A stretch of 64,000 bases of DNA from Sipunculus nudus (taxonomy: Eukaryota > Annelida > Sipuncula > Golfingiida > Sipunculidae): contig CM049306.1 of the NCBI GenBank assembly GCA_026874595.1, positions 11,615,019-11,679,018 on the forward strand. The letters run 5' to 3'. Shown here piece by piece: positions 34,433-48,098 of the stretch. The position numbers and the translations under genes were made by a program. The notes under the pieces are model-generated. The model was not told where the DNA came from. It made no database searches and saw nothing but the letters and a program-made list of their open reading frames with translations. How positions within the stretch are numbered: the stretch's first letter is position 1; the number at the start of each line of letters is the position of its first letter.

Positions 34433-35336
34433 TGACTATAAGTCATCTGAGCTATAGTCGTGGTCCATTGTCTGTCGTCCGTCCGTCCGTCTGTCCGTCT
34501 GGATGTCCGTCCCTAAGACTGGCACGTTTCGACACCGTTCGACCTAAGAATCTGAAATTTGGCATACTGTTAGATGTCCCCAAAATCTCCTAACATGCCA
34601 AAAATTGGGTCAATATGACTTTGTTCCTTCGAGATATTAAGGAAAAACCTCAATTTTTTATTAGAAATCTTATTTTCACACTTCAGGACTGCCTAATATC
34701 AAAACCACTCATCTGGTTTCTTCATTTTTACCATAAATATTCCTCTATATGGTTCCTATGTACAGGCCAGAAATTTAGTCAGAATTATTTAATTTAAAAA
34801 AGTTATGGGCCCAAATATAATGGACTTTGTAAAAAAATGAAGAAAGATATTTTGTCACTTAAGACCAAAAGTGTTAAAGGTAGGAATTTTTTTTTCAGTA
34901 ATACTACTTTAAATAATCAAAATTGAATTGTATACCAAAAATTAGATCAAAATCTGTTAAATTGTTTTAAATATTGGCAAAAATATAAAATTTGTACCTT
35001 AAATTTTGCCCAAGTTTGACCATGGCACGTTTTTTTCCTGTAACTGCTGTGGATTTAATTTTCAAAGCATGTTTTTGTTACCATTTCAACTGTTAAAACA
35101 AAAAATTTGAAACCAGTTGATAAAAACTGTAGATGTTTATTCAAGTTTTAAAGCACCATGTCATATATTGTTTACACCAAGCTAGTGTTATGCAGTTTAC
35201 TAGAGCTCAGCTCCCCAGCTTCAGCTCTAACTTCCTTAAATTTTGCAAACAGTTAGATGTCCCCCAAATCCTCTACCATACTAAACGTTTGGTCACTAGG
35301 ACTGCATTCCTTGGAGATATTAAGAAAAAACTTCAT
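34433..35336 (+). mobile_element. Helentron-like family B, copy with 5' end, cut by family A
   Basis: It starts TTAGCTCAGCTGACTATAAG with the complete 5' hairpin, then CCGTCCGTC-rich sequence and the family B interior. At about 35336, in a T-run, it is interrupted by the 5' end of a family A element, consistent with insertion between two Ts. Confidence 0.7.
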
Positions 35337-38300
35337 TTTTAGCTCAGCTGACTGAAAGTCATCTGAGCTATAGCGATCACTCTTTGTCCGTCGTCCGTCT
35401 GTCTGTCCGTCTGTCTGTCCGTTAACCAGGCACAAATCGTAACCGCTAGAACTGGAATCTTCTTACTTGACATCCTGGGAGGTCCATGAAAAATCTCCTT
35501 GGAAACCAGAAATTAGGTCTCTGTTACCCATATCCTTCGAGCTATGGGGCCCAAAAGTACCCCCAGAAAAGTCCAAAGTTTTATATAAAAACTTCAATAT
35601 CTCATTAACTACTTGACTGATGGTCATGATTTTTGGCATACATATTGATCATGAGAGGTTCCATCAGTTCCTGAAGACTGGTGGCGCCACCTGTATTTTT
35701 CGATTTTTTATGAATTTTTTTCTCTATTTTTGAGACCTTTAAAAATGTGAACATCTGTTAACAAGGCACAAATCGTAATGACTGGACTTAGAATCTTCAT
35801 TCTTGACACACTGAGAGACCTATGAAAAGTCTCCATGGAAACCAGAAATTAGGTCTCTGTTACCCATATCCTTCCAGCTATGGGGCCCCAAACTACCCCC
35901 CAGAAAAGTAAAAAATTTCAAACAAAAACTTCAATATCTCATTAAATACTTGACTGATGGTCATGATTTTTGTCATACATATTGATCATGAGATGTTCCA
36001 TCACTTCCTGCAGACTGGTGGCGCCACCTGCATCGTTCAATTTTTTACGAATTTTTTTCTCTATTTTTGAGACCTTTCAAAATGTAAACATGTGTTAACA
36101 AGGCACAAATCGTAAAGACTGGATCTAGAATCTTCATTCTTGACACACTGAGAGACCTATGAAAAGTCTCCATGGAAACCAGAAATTAGGTCTCTGTTAC
36201 CCATATTCTTTGAGCTATGGAGCCCCAAATTACCCCCAAGAAAAGTAAAAAATTTCATACAAAAACTTCAATATCTCATTAACTACTTGACTGATGGTCA
36301 TGATTTGTGGCATAACTATTGATCATGAGATGTGTCATCACTTCCTGCAGACTGGTGGTGCCACCTTTATTGTTCGATTTTTTACGATTTTTTCCTCTAT
36401 TTTTGAGACCTTTAAGGATGCTGTCATCTGTTAGCATGGCACAAATCGTAACGACTGGACCTAGAATCTTCATTCTTGACACACTGAGAGGTCCATGAAA
36501 AATATCCTTGGAAACCAGAAATTAGGTCTCTGTTAACCATATCCTTCGAGCTATGGGGCCCCAAAGTACCCCCCCCCCCCAGTAGTCAAAAATTTCATAC
36601 AAAAACTTCAATATCTCAATAACTACATCACTGATGGTCATGATTTTTGGCATACATATTGATTATGAAATGTTCCATCAGTTCCTGCAGACTTGTGGCG
36701 CCACCTGTATTGTTTGATTTTTTACAATTTTTTCCTCTTTTTTTGAGACCTTTAAGGATGCTGTCATCTGTTAACGTGGCACAAATCATAACGACTGGAC
36801 CTAGAATCTTCATTCTCGACACACTGAGAGACCTATGAAAAGTCTCCATGGAAACCAAAATTAGGTCTCTGTTACCCATATTCTTTGAGCTATGGAGCCC
36901 TAAAGTACCCACAAGAAAAGTAAAAAATTTCATACAAAAACTTCAATATCTCATTAACTACTTGAATGATGGTCATGATTTGTGGCATAACTATTGATCA
37001 TGAGATGTGTCATCTGTTCCTGCAGACTGGTGGCGCCACCTGTATCGTTCGTTTTTTTATGATTTTTTCCTCTATTTTTAGCTCAGCTGACTGAAAGTCA
37101 TCTGAGCTATAGCGATCACTCTTTGTCCGTCTTCCATCTGTCTGTCTGTCTGTCCGTCTGTCTGTCCGTTAACCAGGCACAAATCGTAACCCGCTAAAAC
37201 TGGAATCTTCTTACTTGACATCCTGGGAGGTCCATGACAAATCTCCTTGGAAACCAGAAATTAGGTCTCTGTTACCCATATCCTTCGAGCTATGGGGCCC
37301 CAAAGTATCCTCCAGAAAAGTCCAAAATTTCATACAAAAACTTCAATATCTCATTAACTACTTGACTGATGGTCATGATTTGTGGCATAACTATTGATCA
37401 TGAGATGTGTCATCACTTCCTGCAGACTGGTGGTGCCACCTTTATTGTTCGATTTTTTACGATTTTTTCCTCTATTTTTGAGACCTTTAAGGATGCTGTC
37501 ATCTGTTAGCATGGCACAAATCGTAACGACTGGACCTAGAATCTTCATTCTTGACACACTGAGAGGTCCATGAAAAATATCCTTGGAAACCAGAAATTAG
37601 GTATCTGTTAACCATATCCTTCGAGCTATGGGGCCCCAAAGTACCCCCCCCCCCCCCCCCCGAGTAGTCAAAAATTTCATACAAAAACTTCAATATCTCA
37701 ATAACTACATCACTGATGGTCATGATATTTGGCATACATATTGATTATGAAATGTTCCATCAGTTCCTGCAGACTTGTGGCGCCACCTGTATTGTTTGAT
37801 TTTTTACGATTTTTTCCTCTATTCTTCGAGCTATGGAGCCCTAAAGTACCCCCAAGAAAAGTAAAAAATTTCATACAAAAACTTCAATATCTCATTAACT
37901 ACTTGAATGATGGTCATGATTTGTGGCATAACTATTGATCATGAGATGTGTCATCTGTTCCTGCAGACTGGTGGCGCCACCTGTATCGTTCGATTTTTTA
38001 CGATTTTTTTACGACCTTTAAGGATGCTGTCATCTGTTAGCATGGCACAAATAGTAACGACTGGACCTAGAATCTTCATTCTCAACACACTAGAAGATCT
38101 ATGAAAAGTCCCCATGGAAACCAGAAATTAGGTCTCTGTTACCCATATCCTTCGAGCTATGGGGCCCCAAAGTACCCCCCCAGAGTAGTCAAAAATTTCA
38201 TACAAAAACTTCAATATCTCAATAACTACATCACTGATGGTCATGATTTTTGGCATACATATTGATTATGAGATGTTCCATCAGTTCCTGCAGACTGTTG

Positions 38301-40160
38301 GCGCCACCTATGTTATCTATCAAGAGGGTACAAATTGCAACAACTGGACCTAGAAACTTCATTCTTGTCATGCAAGGAGGCCCATGAAGAGTGCCTGTGG
38401 AAACTTGAAATTAGGTCTCTGTTACCCATATCCTTCAAGCTATAGGACTCTGAAGTATCCCTCAGAATAATGGACAATTTGATACAAAAGCTGAAGTATC
38501 TGAACAACTAATACCGAGATCATCATGATTCTTTGCATGGATATTGACCATTAAGTGTTTTTAGCTCAGCTGATTGTAAGTCATCTGAAGTATCCCTCAG
38601 AATAATGGACAATTTGATACAAAAGCTCAAGTATCTAAACAACTATTGCAGTGATCACCATGATTCTTTGCATGGATATTGATCATGGAATGTGTCATCA
38701 GTTTCTGCAGTATGGTGGCGCCACCTGTATTTTTAGCTCAGCTGACTGAAAGTCATCTGAGCTATAGCGATCACTCTTTGTCCGTCGTCCGTCTGTCTGT
38801 CCGTCTGTCTGTCTGTCTGTCTGTCCGTCTGTCCGTTAACCAGGCACAAATTGTAACCGCTGGACCTAGAACCTTGTAACTTGGGATTCTGAGAGGTCCA
38901 TGAAAAATCTCCTTGGAAACCAGAAATTAGGTCTCTGTTACCCATATCCTTTGAGCTATGGGGCCCCAAAGTACCCCCCAGAAAAGTAAAAAATTTCATA
39001 CAAAAACTTCAATATCTCATTAACTACTTGACTGATGGTCATGATTTTTGGCATACATATTGATCATGAGATGTTCCATCAGTTTCTGAAGACTGATGGC
39101 GCCACCTGTATTTTTTCGATTTTTTACGAATTTTTTTCTCTATTTTTGATACATTTAAAAATGTGAACATCTGTTAATAAGGCACAAATCATAAAGAATG
39201 GAACTAGAATCTTCATTCTCGACACACTGAGAGACCTATAAAAAGTCTCCGTGGAAACCAGAAATTAGGTCTCTGTTACCCATATCCTTCGAGCAATGGG
39301 GCCCCAAAGTACCCCCCAGAAAAGGAAAAAAATTTCATACAAAAACTTCAATATCTCATTAAATACTTGACTGATGGTCATGATTTTTGGCATACATATT
39401 GATCATGAGATGTTCAGTCACTTCCTGCAGACTGGTGGCGCCACCTGTATCGTTCAGTTTTTTACGAATTTTTTTCTCTATTTTTGAGACCTTTCAAAAT
39501 GTGAACATCTGTTAATAAGGCACAAATCATAAAGAATGGAACTAGAATCTTCATTCTCGACACACTGAGAGACCTATAAAAAGTCTCCGTGGAAACCAGA
39601 AATTAGGTCTCTGTTACCCATATCCTTTGAGCAATGGGGCCCCAAAGTACCCCCCAGAAAAGGAAAAAAATTTCATACAAAAACTTCAATATCTCATTAA
39701 ATACTTGACTGATGGTCATGATTTTTGGCATACATATTGATCATGAGATGTTCCGTCACTTCCTGCAGACTGGTGGCGCCACCTGTATCGTTCAGTTTTT
39801 TACGAATTTTTTTCTCTATTTTTGAGACCTTTCAAAATGTGAACATCTGTTAACAAGGCACAAATCGTAAAGACTGGACCTAGAATCTTAATTCTTGACA
39901 CACTGAAAGGTCCATGAAAAATCTCCTTGGAAACCAGAAATTAGGTCTCTGTTAACCATATCCTTTGAGCTATGGGGCCCCAAAGTACCCCCCAGAGTAG
40001 TCAAAAATGTCATACAAAAACTTCAATATCTCAATAACTACATCACTGATGGTCATGATTTTTGGCATACATATTGATTATGAGGTGTTCCATCAGTTCC
40101 TGCAGACTGGTGGGGCCACCTGTATTGTTCGATTTTTTATGAATTTTTTCTCTATTTTTG
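35337..40160 (+). mobile_element. Helentron-like family A with internal satellite (about 336-bp monomers)
   Basis: The 5' end at 35337 reads TTTTTAGCTCAGCTGACTG. About fourteen monomers follow with period near 336, each with 'ggcacaaatcgtaac', 'ccttggaaaccagaaattag', 'gagctatggggcccc', 'acttcaatatctcattaact' and a final GGTGGCGCCACC. Further 5' ends inside the array (37078, 38564, 38732) show repeated insertion or head-to-tail amplification. Poly-C interruptions occur at 36570 and 37645. No coding sequence. Confidence 0.75.
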
Positions 40161-40235
40161 AGCCCATTCAACCTTCAGACTGACATATAGTTTTACCCAT
40201 GTCCATCCTTCTGTCATTCTGTCATTCTGTGATTC

Positions 40236-41754
40236 CGAAATCAAACAGTTGTACGGACTTTTTTTCGCAATGCCTGCAGATATTGGCCTGATTTTTGGTG
40301 TGTGGGCAGATAATGACCAGTTACAGATCGAGTTCGCGTTTCGTCCCGGTTGATCTACTTTTGACCGTTTTACAGCTCCTAAACTTAGAAAAATTCATGA
40401 AAAATAGAAATTTTCCTGACAATTATACACATGTACGGACTTTTTTTCGCAATGCCTGCAGATATTGGCCTGATTTTTTAAGTGTGGGCAGATAATGACC
40501 AGTTACAGATCGAGTTCGCGTTTCGTCCCGGTTGACCTACTTTTGACCGTTTTACGGCTCCTAAACTTAGAAAATTTCAAGAAAAATAGAAATTTTCATG
40601 ACAAATACACATGTACGGACTTTTTTTCGCAATGCCTGCAGATATTGGCCTGATTTTTGTGTGTGGGCAGATAATGACCAGTAACAGATCGAGTTCGCAT
40701 TTCTTCCCAGTTGACCTACTTTTGACCGTTTTACGGCTCCTAAATTTAGAAAAATTCATTAAAAATAGAAATTTTCATGTCCGGTGTCTGTCTGTCCGTC
40801 CTTTCCGCGTGTGTTAACCTTTTACCTTGTGAGCGGGATATCTCTAAAAGGATTCACCGTTGGAATTTTATTTCATCAGTGAAGATGTATATCGATAAAA
40901 TCTCGGTCAAGTTCAAAGATGGGTGACCTTTCTACATTTTAGAGCTGATATAGAAAAACACTCAGAAGTTTATATCTCAGGAACCATTGTGTGGATTTTC
41001 ACAAAACTTACGATGATCATTGGGACTGATGGTCTGTATGTGCTGCACAATTTTGGTGGCGCCACCTGCAATTTCTGATTTTTTAATGAAATTTTATCGG
41101 ATTTTTTCAATTTTGGCCTTTTGTGCAGGATATCTCCAAAGGTATTCAACACAGGAACTTCATTTCTTCAGTGCTATTGCATTATATTTACAATATCTTG
41201 GTCAAGTTCAAAGATGGGTGATCTTGACCTACTTTTCAAGGTCACAGAGCTTAGAAAAAAACTTAGAAGCTTATTTCTCAGGAAGCATTTGGTGGATTAT
41301 TATGAAACATGGTATATACCTCTCCAATTTAAATTTATAAATGATTATCAACTTTTGCTAATTTTCTAGTTTCGCAATGCAATGCTTACAGATACTGGCC
41401 TAATGTTTGGTCTGTTGGCGCATAATGACCACTTACAGATCGAGTTCGCGTTTCGTCCCAGTTAACCTATTTTTCACCATATGACAGATCCTGAACATAG
41501 AAAATTTCATGAAAGAGAAATTTTCATGAAAAATGCACATATATGGACTTTTTTTCACAATGCCTGCAGATACTGGCCTGATTTTTGGTGTGTTGCTTGA
41601 TAATGACCCTTTACAGATCGAGTTTGCATTTTGCCCTTGTTGACCTACTTTTGACCATACAACACTTCCTGAACTTTACAAATTTTACAAAATTTAACAA
41701 ATGTTTCTAATTTGCCCCAGGCAGGGGCATTCGTGTCGTTCCGACACATCTAGT
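40236..41754 (+). mobile_element. Family C: 181-bp tandem units and a Helitron-like 3' end
   Basis: Three units of 181 bp start GGACTTTTTTTCGCAATGCC at 40255, 40436 and 40617, and two degenerate ones lie at about 41369 and 41546. Between them are two units with 'ctcggtcaagttcaaagatg'. The right end has a perfect hairpin GTGTCG-TTC-CGACAC (41733-41747), then AT and CTAGT at 41750-41754, followed by T. Hairpin plus CTRRT and a host T is the Helitron 3' signature, though the gap of two bases is shorter than usual. I could not locate the 5' end. Confidence 0.5.
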
Positions 41755-41756
41755 TT

Positions 41757-42411
41757 ATGAATTTTTTTCTCTATTTTTGAGATCTTTAAAGATATGAACA
41801 TCTGTTAACAGGGCACAAATCATAAAAACTGGACCTAGAATCTTCATTCTTGAAACACAGGGAGACCCATGAAAATTCTCCATGGAAACCTGAAATTAGG
41901 TCTCTGTTACCCATATTCTTTAGGCTGTATGGCTCCAAAATACCCCCCAGAATAATGGAAATTTGATACAAAAAGTGCAGTATCTCAATAACTACAACAC
42001 TGATGGTCATGATTTTCGGCATACATATTGATCATGAGCTGTTCCATCAGTTTCTGCAGACTGGGTGCGCCACCTCTATTTTTTTCAAAATTTTTTGAGA
42101 CCTTTAAAGATGTGGTTATCTGTCAACAGGGTACAAATTGCAACAACTGGACCTAGAAACTTCATTCTTGTCATGCAAGGAGGCCAATGAAGAGTGACTG
42201 TGGAAACTTGAAATTAGGTCTCTGTTAGTGTTACCCATATCCTTCAAGCTACAGGACTCTGAAGTATCCCTTAGAAAAATGGAAATTTGATACAAAAGCT
42301 GAAGTATATGAACAACTAATGCGGAGATCATCATGATTCTTTGCATGGATATTGACCATTAAGTGTTTTTATTAGTTTCTGCAGGCTGGTGGAGCCACCT
42401 GTATTTTTGTA
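41757..42411 (+). mobile_element. Family A fragment (two monomers)
   Basis: Two diverged monomers of the 336-bp type, without the element ends, interrupted on the right by the Helitron candidate at 42412. Confidence 0.65.
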
Positions 42412-43272
42412 TCCTCCAAAACGAAGTTTTGCAGATACTATGTTTTTGACCGGGTTCCTCCGCCGCCGCCACGTTTGTTTCCAGAGAGCTCCTCTGATAA
42501 AAATGGACCGATTTTTCCGAAACTTACACCAATTATTGAGTCACATGTGAACTAGTGCCTAACCAATTTGTGTTGACCTCTGACCTTTCCCCTCTATCCA
42601 GCTTCCATTTGTGCGTCTGTTTCCACACATAAACCCTCATATCTCGGGAACTGATTGACCAATCAGGAAATAAAATTTATACAAATGTAGCCCTTGGATT
42701 GCTTTATAACACAGTGTCCATCTGTTCATCTGCCTTGGGTTAAAATCACTCATATCTCTGCAGTGAATTGACTAATTCACATGAAATTCGGCATGCATAT
42801 ACATCCAGGATAGCTTTCTTGATTTTATGACAGGTGGCGCCACCTACATTCTAGTTTATGCTGCAGACATCCGAGCTCATATCTCGGGAACCGTTTGAAC
42901 GATTTGGCCAAAATTTTGCATGTGTATAGATCTCACATAGGTCTTTATCATACACAAAACTGGAGGGGCCACCTGCAACCATTTTTGCACAGCGTCTGTC
43001 TGTTTGTCTGCTGTCGGCTAAAATCACTCATATACATGTAGTGGTTTGACTTTTCTGCCTAAAATTTTGCATATGTATACAACTTGGACAGCTTTCTGGA
43101 TTTGTGGTAGGTGGCACAACCTACATACACATTTAGGCTGCAGACATCCATGCAATTATGCAACATACCTCACTCTATTTCCCCTTGCCGTTCAATCCAT
43201 GCCTCACTTCAACCGTTCCACTCTGATTTTGGCGGATACACGTAGTCACTTGTCGGCTACCCGTATTCTAGT
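42412..43272 (+). mobile_element. Helitron candidate D, copy 2 (non-autonomous)
   Basis: It begins TCCTCCAAAACGAAGTTTTG after a host A. The 3' end has an imperfect hairpin GTAGTC/GGCTAC (43242-43260), then CCGTATT and CTAGT (43268-43272), followed by a host T. It matches 51752-52911 at both ends and in much of the interior but is shorter. It appears inserted in a family A monomer. Confidence 0.65.
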
Positions 43273-43796
43273 TTTTAAAGTTTACACATTTTTCTCTATT
43301 TTTGAGATATATAAATACAGACTAAATCTTGGCCTGTTGGTTAATCTGTTTGATGCTTCAGTTGAATGGGTATATACTACCATTCTGATGATAAAATTTC
43401 CTTTTGCGAATCTCTTCCCAGTCAGCTGAGCGTCATGACCCATGGGTCACTTGTTTTTATTTTTACGAATTTTTTTCTCTATTTTTGAGACCTCATAAGA
43501 TGCGGTCATCTGTTAACATGGCACAAATCGTAACAACTGGACCTAGAATCTTCTCTCTTGACATGCTGAGAGGCCCATGAAGTTTCCTATAAAACTTGAA
43601 ATTAGGTCTCTGTTACCCATAACCTCTGAGCTATGGGGCTCCGAAGTACCCCCCAGAATAATGGAAAATTTGATACAAAAGCTCAAGTATCTGAACAATT
43701 ATTATATTGATCACCATGATTCTTTGCATGGATATTGATCATGAAATGTTTCATCAGTTTCTGCATTCTGGTGGCGCCACCTGTATTTTTTCAATT
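43273..43796 (+). mobile_element. Family A 3' end plus one monomer
   Basis: 43273-43455 carries the family A tail, ending CAGCTGAGCGTCATGACC, CATGGGTCACTTGTT at about 43453. A further monomer (43456-43794) lies between this end and the next 5' end. The block from about 43456 is repeated, highly similar, from about 48440. Confidence 0.65.
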
Positions 43797-44997
43797 TTTA
43801 GCTCAGCTGACTGAAAGTCATCTGAGCTGTAGGGATCATCTTTTGTCCGTCGTCCGTCCGGCCATCCAGGCGTCTGTCTGTTAACAGGGCACATATCGTA
43901 ACCGCTAAACCGGGAATCTTCTTACCTGAAATCCTGGGAGGTCTATGGAAATTCTCCTTGTAAACCTGAAATTAGGTCACTGTGACCTATATTCTTTGAG
44001 CTATGGGGTTCTGAAGTACCCCCCAGAATAATGCAAAATTTAATACAAAAAGCTCAAGTATCTGAACAACTAATGCATTAATCACCATGATTCTTTGCAT
44101 GGATATTGATCATGGAGTGTTTCATCAATTTCTGGAGATTGGTGGTGCCACCTATATTTTTTTTATTTTTTTTACGATTTTTTTTCTCTACTTTTGTGAT
44201 CTTTAAACATTTGGTCATCTGTAAACAGGGCACAAATCATAATGACTGGACCTAGAATCTTCTGTCCTCACCTCCAGGGAAGCCCATAAAAGGTCTACAT
44301 GGAAACCCGAAATAAGGTCCCTGTTACCCATATTCTGTGAGCTATGGGGCTCTGAAGTACCCCCCAGAATAAAGATTTGGTCATATATTAACAGGGCACA
44401 AATCATAATGACTGGACCTAGAATCTTCTGTCCTCACCTCCAGGGAAGCCCATAAAAGGTCTACATGGAAACCCGAAATAAGGTCCCTGTTACCCATATC
44501 CTTCATGCTCTGGGGCTCCGAAGTACTCCCCAGAATAAAGATTTGGTCATCTGTTAACAGAGCACAAATTATAATGACTAGACCTAGAATCTCCTTTCTT
44601 GATATGCTGGGAGGCCCCTGAAAGTCTCCTTGTGCACCTGAAATTACATCTCTGTTACCCATATCCTTCATCCTATGCGGCTTTGAAATACCCCCCAGAA
44701 TAAACATTTGGATTTGTTAACAGGGCACAAATCAAAATAACTGGACAAAGAATTTTATTTTTTGACATGCTGGGAGACCCCTGAAAAGTCATGTTGTAAA
44801 CCTTGAAAATAGGTGTCTGTTACCCATATCCTTCATGCTACAGAGCTCCGTAGTACCCCAATGAATATTGGATGATTTTATACAAAAGGTCAAGTTTGGA
44901 AAAAGTATTTCATTCAAATTTGTCATTCAGATGATAAAATTACTTTTGTCAATGTCTTCCTGGTCAGCTGAGCGTCATGACCCCTGGGTCACTTGTT
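43797..44997 (+). mobile_element. Family A, complete copy (1.2 kb), 5' hairpin to 3' end
   Basis: The 5' end TTTTAGCTCAGCTGACTG forms a 12-bp stem with CAGATGACTTT read inversely. The 3' end is GTCAGCTGAGCGTCATGACC, CCTGGGTCACTTGTT. The words GCTCAGCTGAC near the 5' end and GTCAGCTGAGC near the 3' end are inverse complements set at unequal distances from the termini. The interior has about four shortened monomers. It is a near-duplicate of 48785-49983. Confidence 0.7.
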
Positions 44998-46693
44998 CCA
45001 TTAAAACCCCATTGTTACACTTTAAGATTGCCTTATATCAAAACCACTGATCTGACTTTGATAATATATAATATACATATTTTTCTATACATTCGCTATG
45101 CATATGCCAGAAATGATGTCAGTATCGTGTAATTGCTTTAAGTTCTAGGCCCAACCATAATGCACTTTGTAAAAAATCAAGAAATATATTTACTCTCTTA
45201 ACATGAAAATTGCTGAAGGTAGACATTTTTTGCCAGGGATATAACATTATTTAATCAAGATTCAATTGTATTCCCAAAATTAGTTCTGAATTTTTCAAAT
45301 TTTATAAGTTATTAGCATAAATATAAAATCAGTACCTTAAATTTTGCCCAACTTTGGCCATGGCATTTTTTCCCCCTGTAAGCACTGTTGATTTAATTTT
45401 CATATCTTGCACTGGTAAGGATTTAAGCTTCTAAATTCTGAAGTTATAAAAGGAATTGGTCAAAAACTAGCTTTTATTAAAGTTTTTATGAGACCATATC
45501 ACACCTTGGCTGTACTGAAGCCCCTCTTTTATGTCCCCACATTGACCTTGCTTGAAGCGAGGCACTCTGCAGCCAGCCAGCTCTTGGGTAGCTTCAACTG
45601 ATCTAACTGTCCAACCCCCTCCACTAGTATTTGTTTAGGCCATAAACATAACAATAAACTTTTTTTTTAATATTTGGTTTATGATAAGAACTTAAAAAAA
45701 TAAATGGAAAAGGAATTTATAGTTAATGAGTTACAGGGGATTACCTTGCAATTACTGATCATTTATGGATCTTCCATGGATGGCCAAAATTGTATTTCAA
45801 ATAACACCATGCAGTCACCATTGGGTATTTTTCATTTCAACCATAAAAATGAAAAATAAATAATTAAAATAAATTGTTGTTTACTATTAGGGATTATATG
45901 AAGCAAGATAATGATAGACAAGGATGCAGTTGATTATATTAAATTAATCTAAATTTCCAGGTCTTTTCCAGGTCTTTAACTTGTTGGTTTATATTTATTA
46001 CAAAATTAAAATAATAAATAAATATGTCAAAAATTTAAAATATTACTAAGACAAGTGTTCATTAAAGATTTTAATTTGTTTGACTTATAACTCATGGTTG
46101 TATCAGTTGTTACATGAGACTGGCTAAATAATCAAAATTTATATTGCTGGTCCTTTATTTCAGTTCATAAAATTAAACATTCCCAACTCCAGTTTGCTCC
46201 TGGTATGATATATTGGGTGTTTTGATCCTTGGATTAATTTTAACACATGTATTAGTTTTATAGCTGAGAATACTTTTCTTTTTTTCCTGATACCATTTAA
46301 AAAAATATAAATATTCAAATTTTTCCTGTTAGTGCTGTGGATATAATTTTCACAGCATGTACACATTAACATTTCATCTGTTAAAATCTGAAATTTGAAA
46401 CCAATTGATCAAAAACTGTAGATTTTATTCAAGTTTCCAGGTACCATGTCTTCATTGTTTGCATCAGATCAGTATAAATGCAGTGTACTGGGCAGTTACA
46501 TAACACCTTCAGGTCTGACCTACTGCCACTGTGAGTGTCTGGGTCAGGCTGGGTCAGGTAGTAATTACCAGAGAGCCTCTCTTTCTCTCTCTCTCTGGCA
46601 GTCTAGGTCTCTTTCTCTCTCTTTCTCTCCTCTGCTTCTTCTCTTTCTTTCTCCATCTTTCTTTCTCTCTTTCTCTCTTTCTCTCTTTCTCTC

Positions 46694-46728
<35 letters not shown>

Positions 46729-48098
46729 TATTGCCTCCCTTGCTCCCTCCATCCCATTCTGTTGACAGGTACTATAAACTAGATACATTAGCTATATATG
46801 TTGATGCAATTTAGAAATGTGAATCAACTGAAATATTCACAATCACATGTATGTTATACTGTAAATTTATAGTAACATTTGGAAACTTGGATTAAAATTA
46901 TGTAATGAAAAAAAGGAATAAATGCAAATATTGTTAATTTTTTCTTGGCTCAGTAGAATGGGGAAAAAAATTATTTGCTTTGTTTCTCCATCTTTCTTTC
47001 TGTTTTAAATATTTAATGTTCATGAATAAACTTTTTTTTTATAAGCAATGTGGAATTAAATTTCATATCCTGTATGTATATGCAAGGGTGTTGTAACTCT
47101 CACCATCCCCTTCTTCATCCCACTGAGGCTTTGCTCCTTGGCACTGTGAACAATAGTTCTATGGCTATAGCATAAAATTTAATCATTAAAGAAAATATAT
47201 ACAGAGAGACAGAGGCTTTGTAACTCTGATCATAACACAACACCCCTCCCCCCCCCCCCCATCTAGTCATTGCACCTGTGGAATGAGGACGTTATGGCAA
47301 CTGTATACATATCATAAAATTGATAAAAAAGGTTTACCAAATAAATTGGATCTCATCAGACAAATGTGTAAACTGTTTAACTGTCAACAGCTTATCAAAA
47401 AGGTAACCAATGGAAAGGCATGGTCAGGTCTCAAATATTATTTGCAACATTTTCTTCAATCATATAAACCAACCATGGCCCAGATTACCTCTTCCTCTCA
47501 AACATTATCTACATTTCATCATATTTTTAAGATTTTAACCTTCCAGGTGGTTCAGTACTGTTGACCATTTGTCCATAGGTACCTATGTACATGCCAGAAA
47601 TTATGTCAATATTGTGTAATATGTAGACGTGAGGGGCATCAAAATAATGCACCTTGTCAAGACCGATCTTGTCAAGATATTATGTCATACAGTCACAAAT
47701 TCATAAATCCCCTCATTAGTATAGTTAATAATAACCTTTTATCTGTCAAATTGAACTCTTGCAGTTTTCCATTCACTATAGATCCTTCAACAAATAGCCT
47801 TATCATCATTATACCACTGCTTAGCATACTGTCATTGCATTCATATTTGCTCAAATAAATTGCTTTTTTCAACCCCTCCCAAAAATATAAAAAATAAACC
47901 ACTATATTTTACTCCATATTAATTAATCAGTCAGGTTATTTCATATATCATTTACTCACATATTACATTATATTCCTTTATAAAACCCAACATGACCATG
48001 ATATTCTAAGCTTTATCTACTCAATATAGTATCACAATGGTGATACATTTATAGTCCAATCAGGATCAGCTGAGCGCCGTGACCCATGAGTCCCTTGT
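44998..48098 (+). mobile_element. Family B, 5'-truncated copies with (CT)n
   Basis: The family B interior starts at 44998 and part of it repeats at 46320-46450. A long CT tract sits at 46575-46733 and a poly-C run near 47250. The 3' end CAGCTGAGCGCCGTGACCCA, TGAGTCCCTTGTT closes at 48098. The next element's 5' hairpin follows directly. Confidence 0.6.
46575..46733. repeat. (CT)n / (CTTT)n microsatellite
   Basis: Nearly pure pyrimidine tract of about 160 bases. It produces an Arg/Glu/Lys-rich open frame on the minus strand that is not a gene. Confidence 0.9.

Noticed and set aside
43046-43429. 127-codon open frame
   Set aside because: It crosses the 3' end of Helitron candidate D into family A sequence, so it cannot be an ancestral gene.
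46603-46788. Open frame rich in Arg, Glu and Lys on the minus strand
   Set aside because: It is the translation of the (CT)n tract on the other strand.
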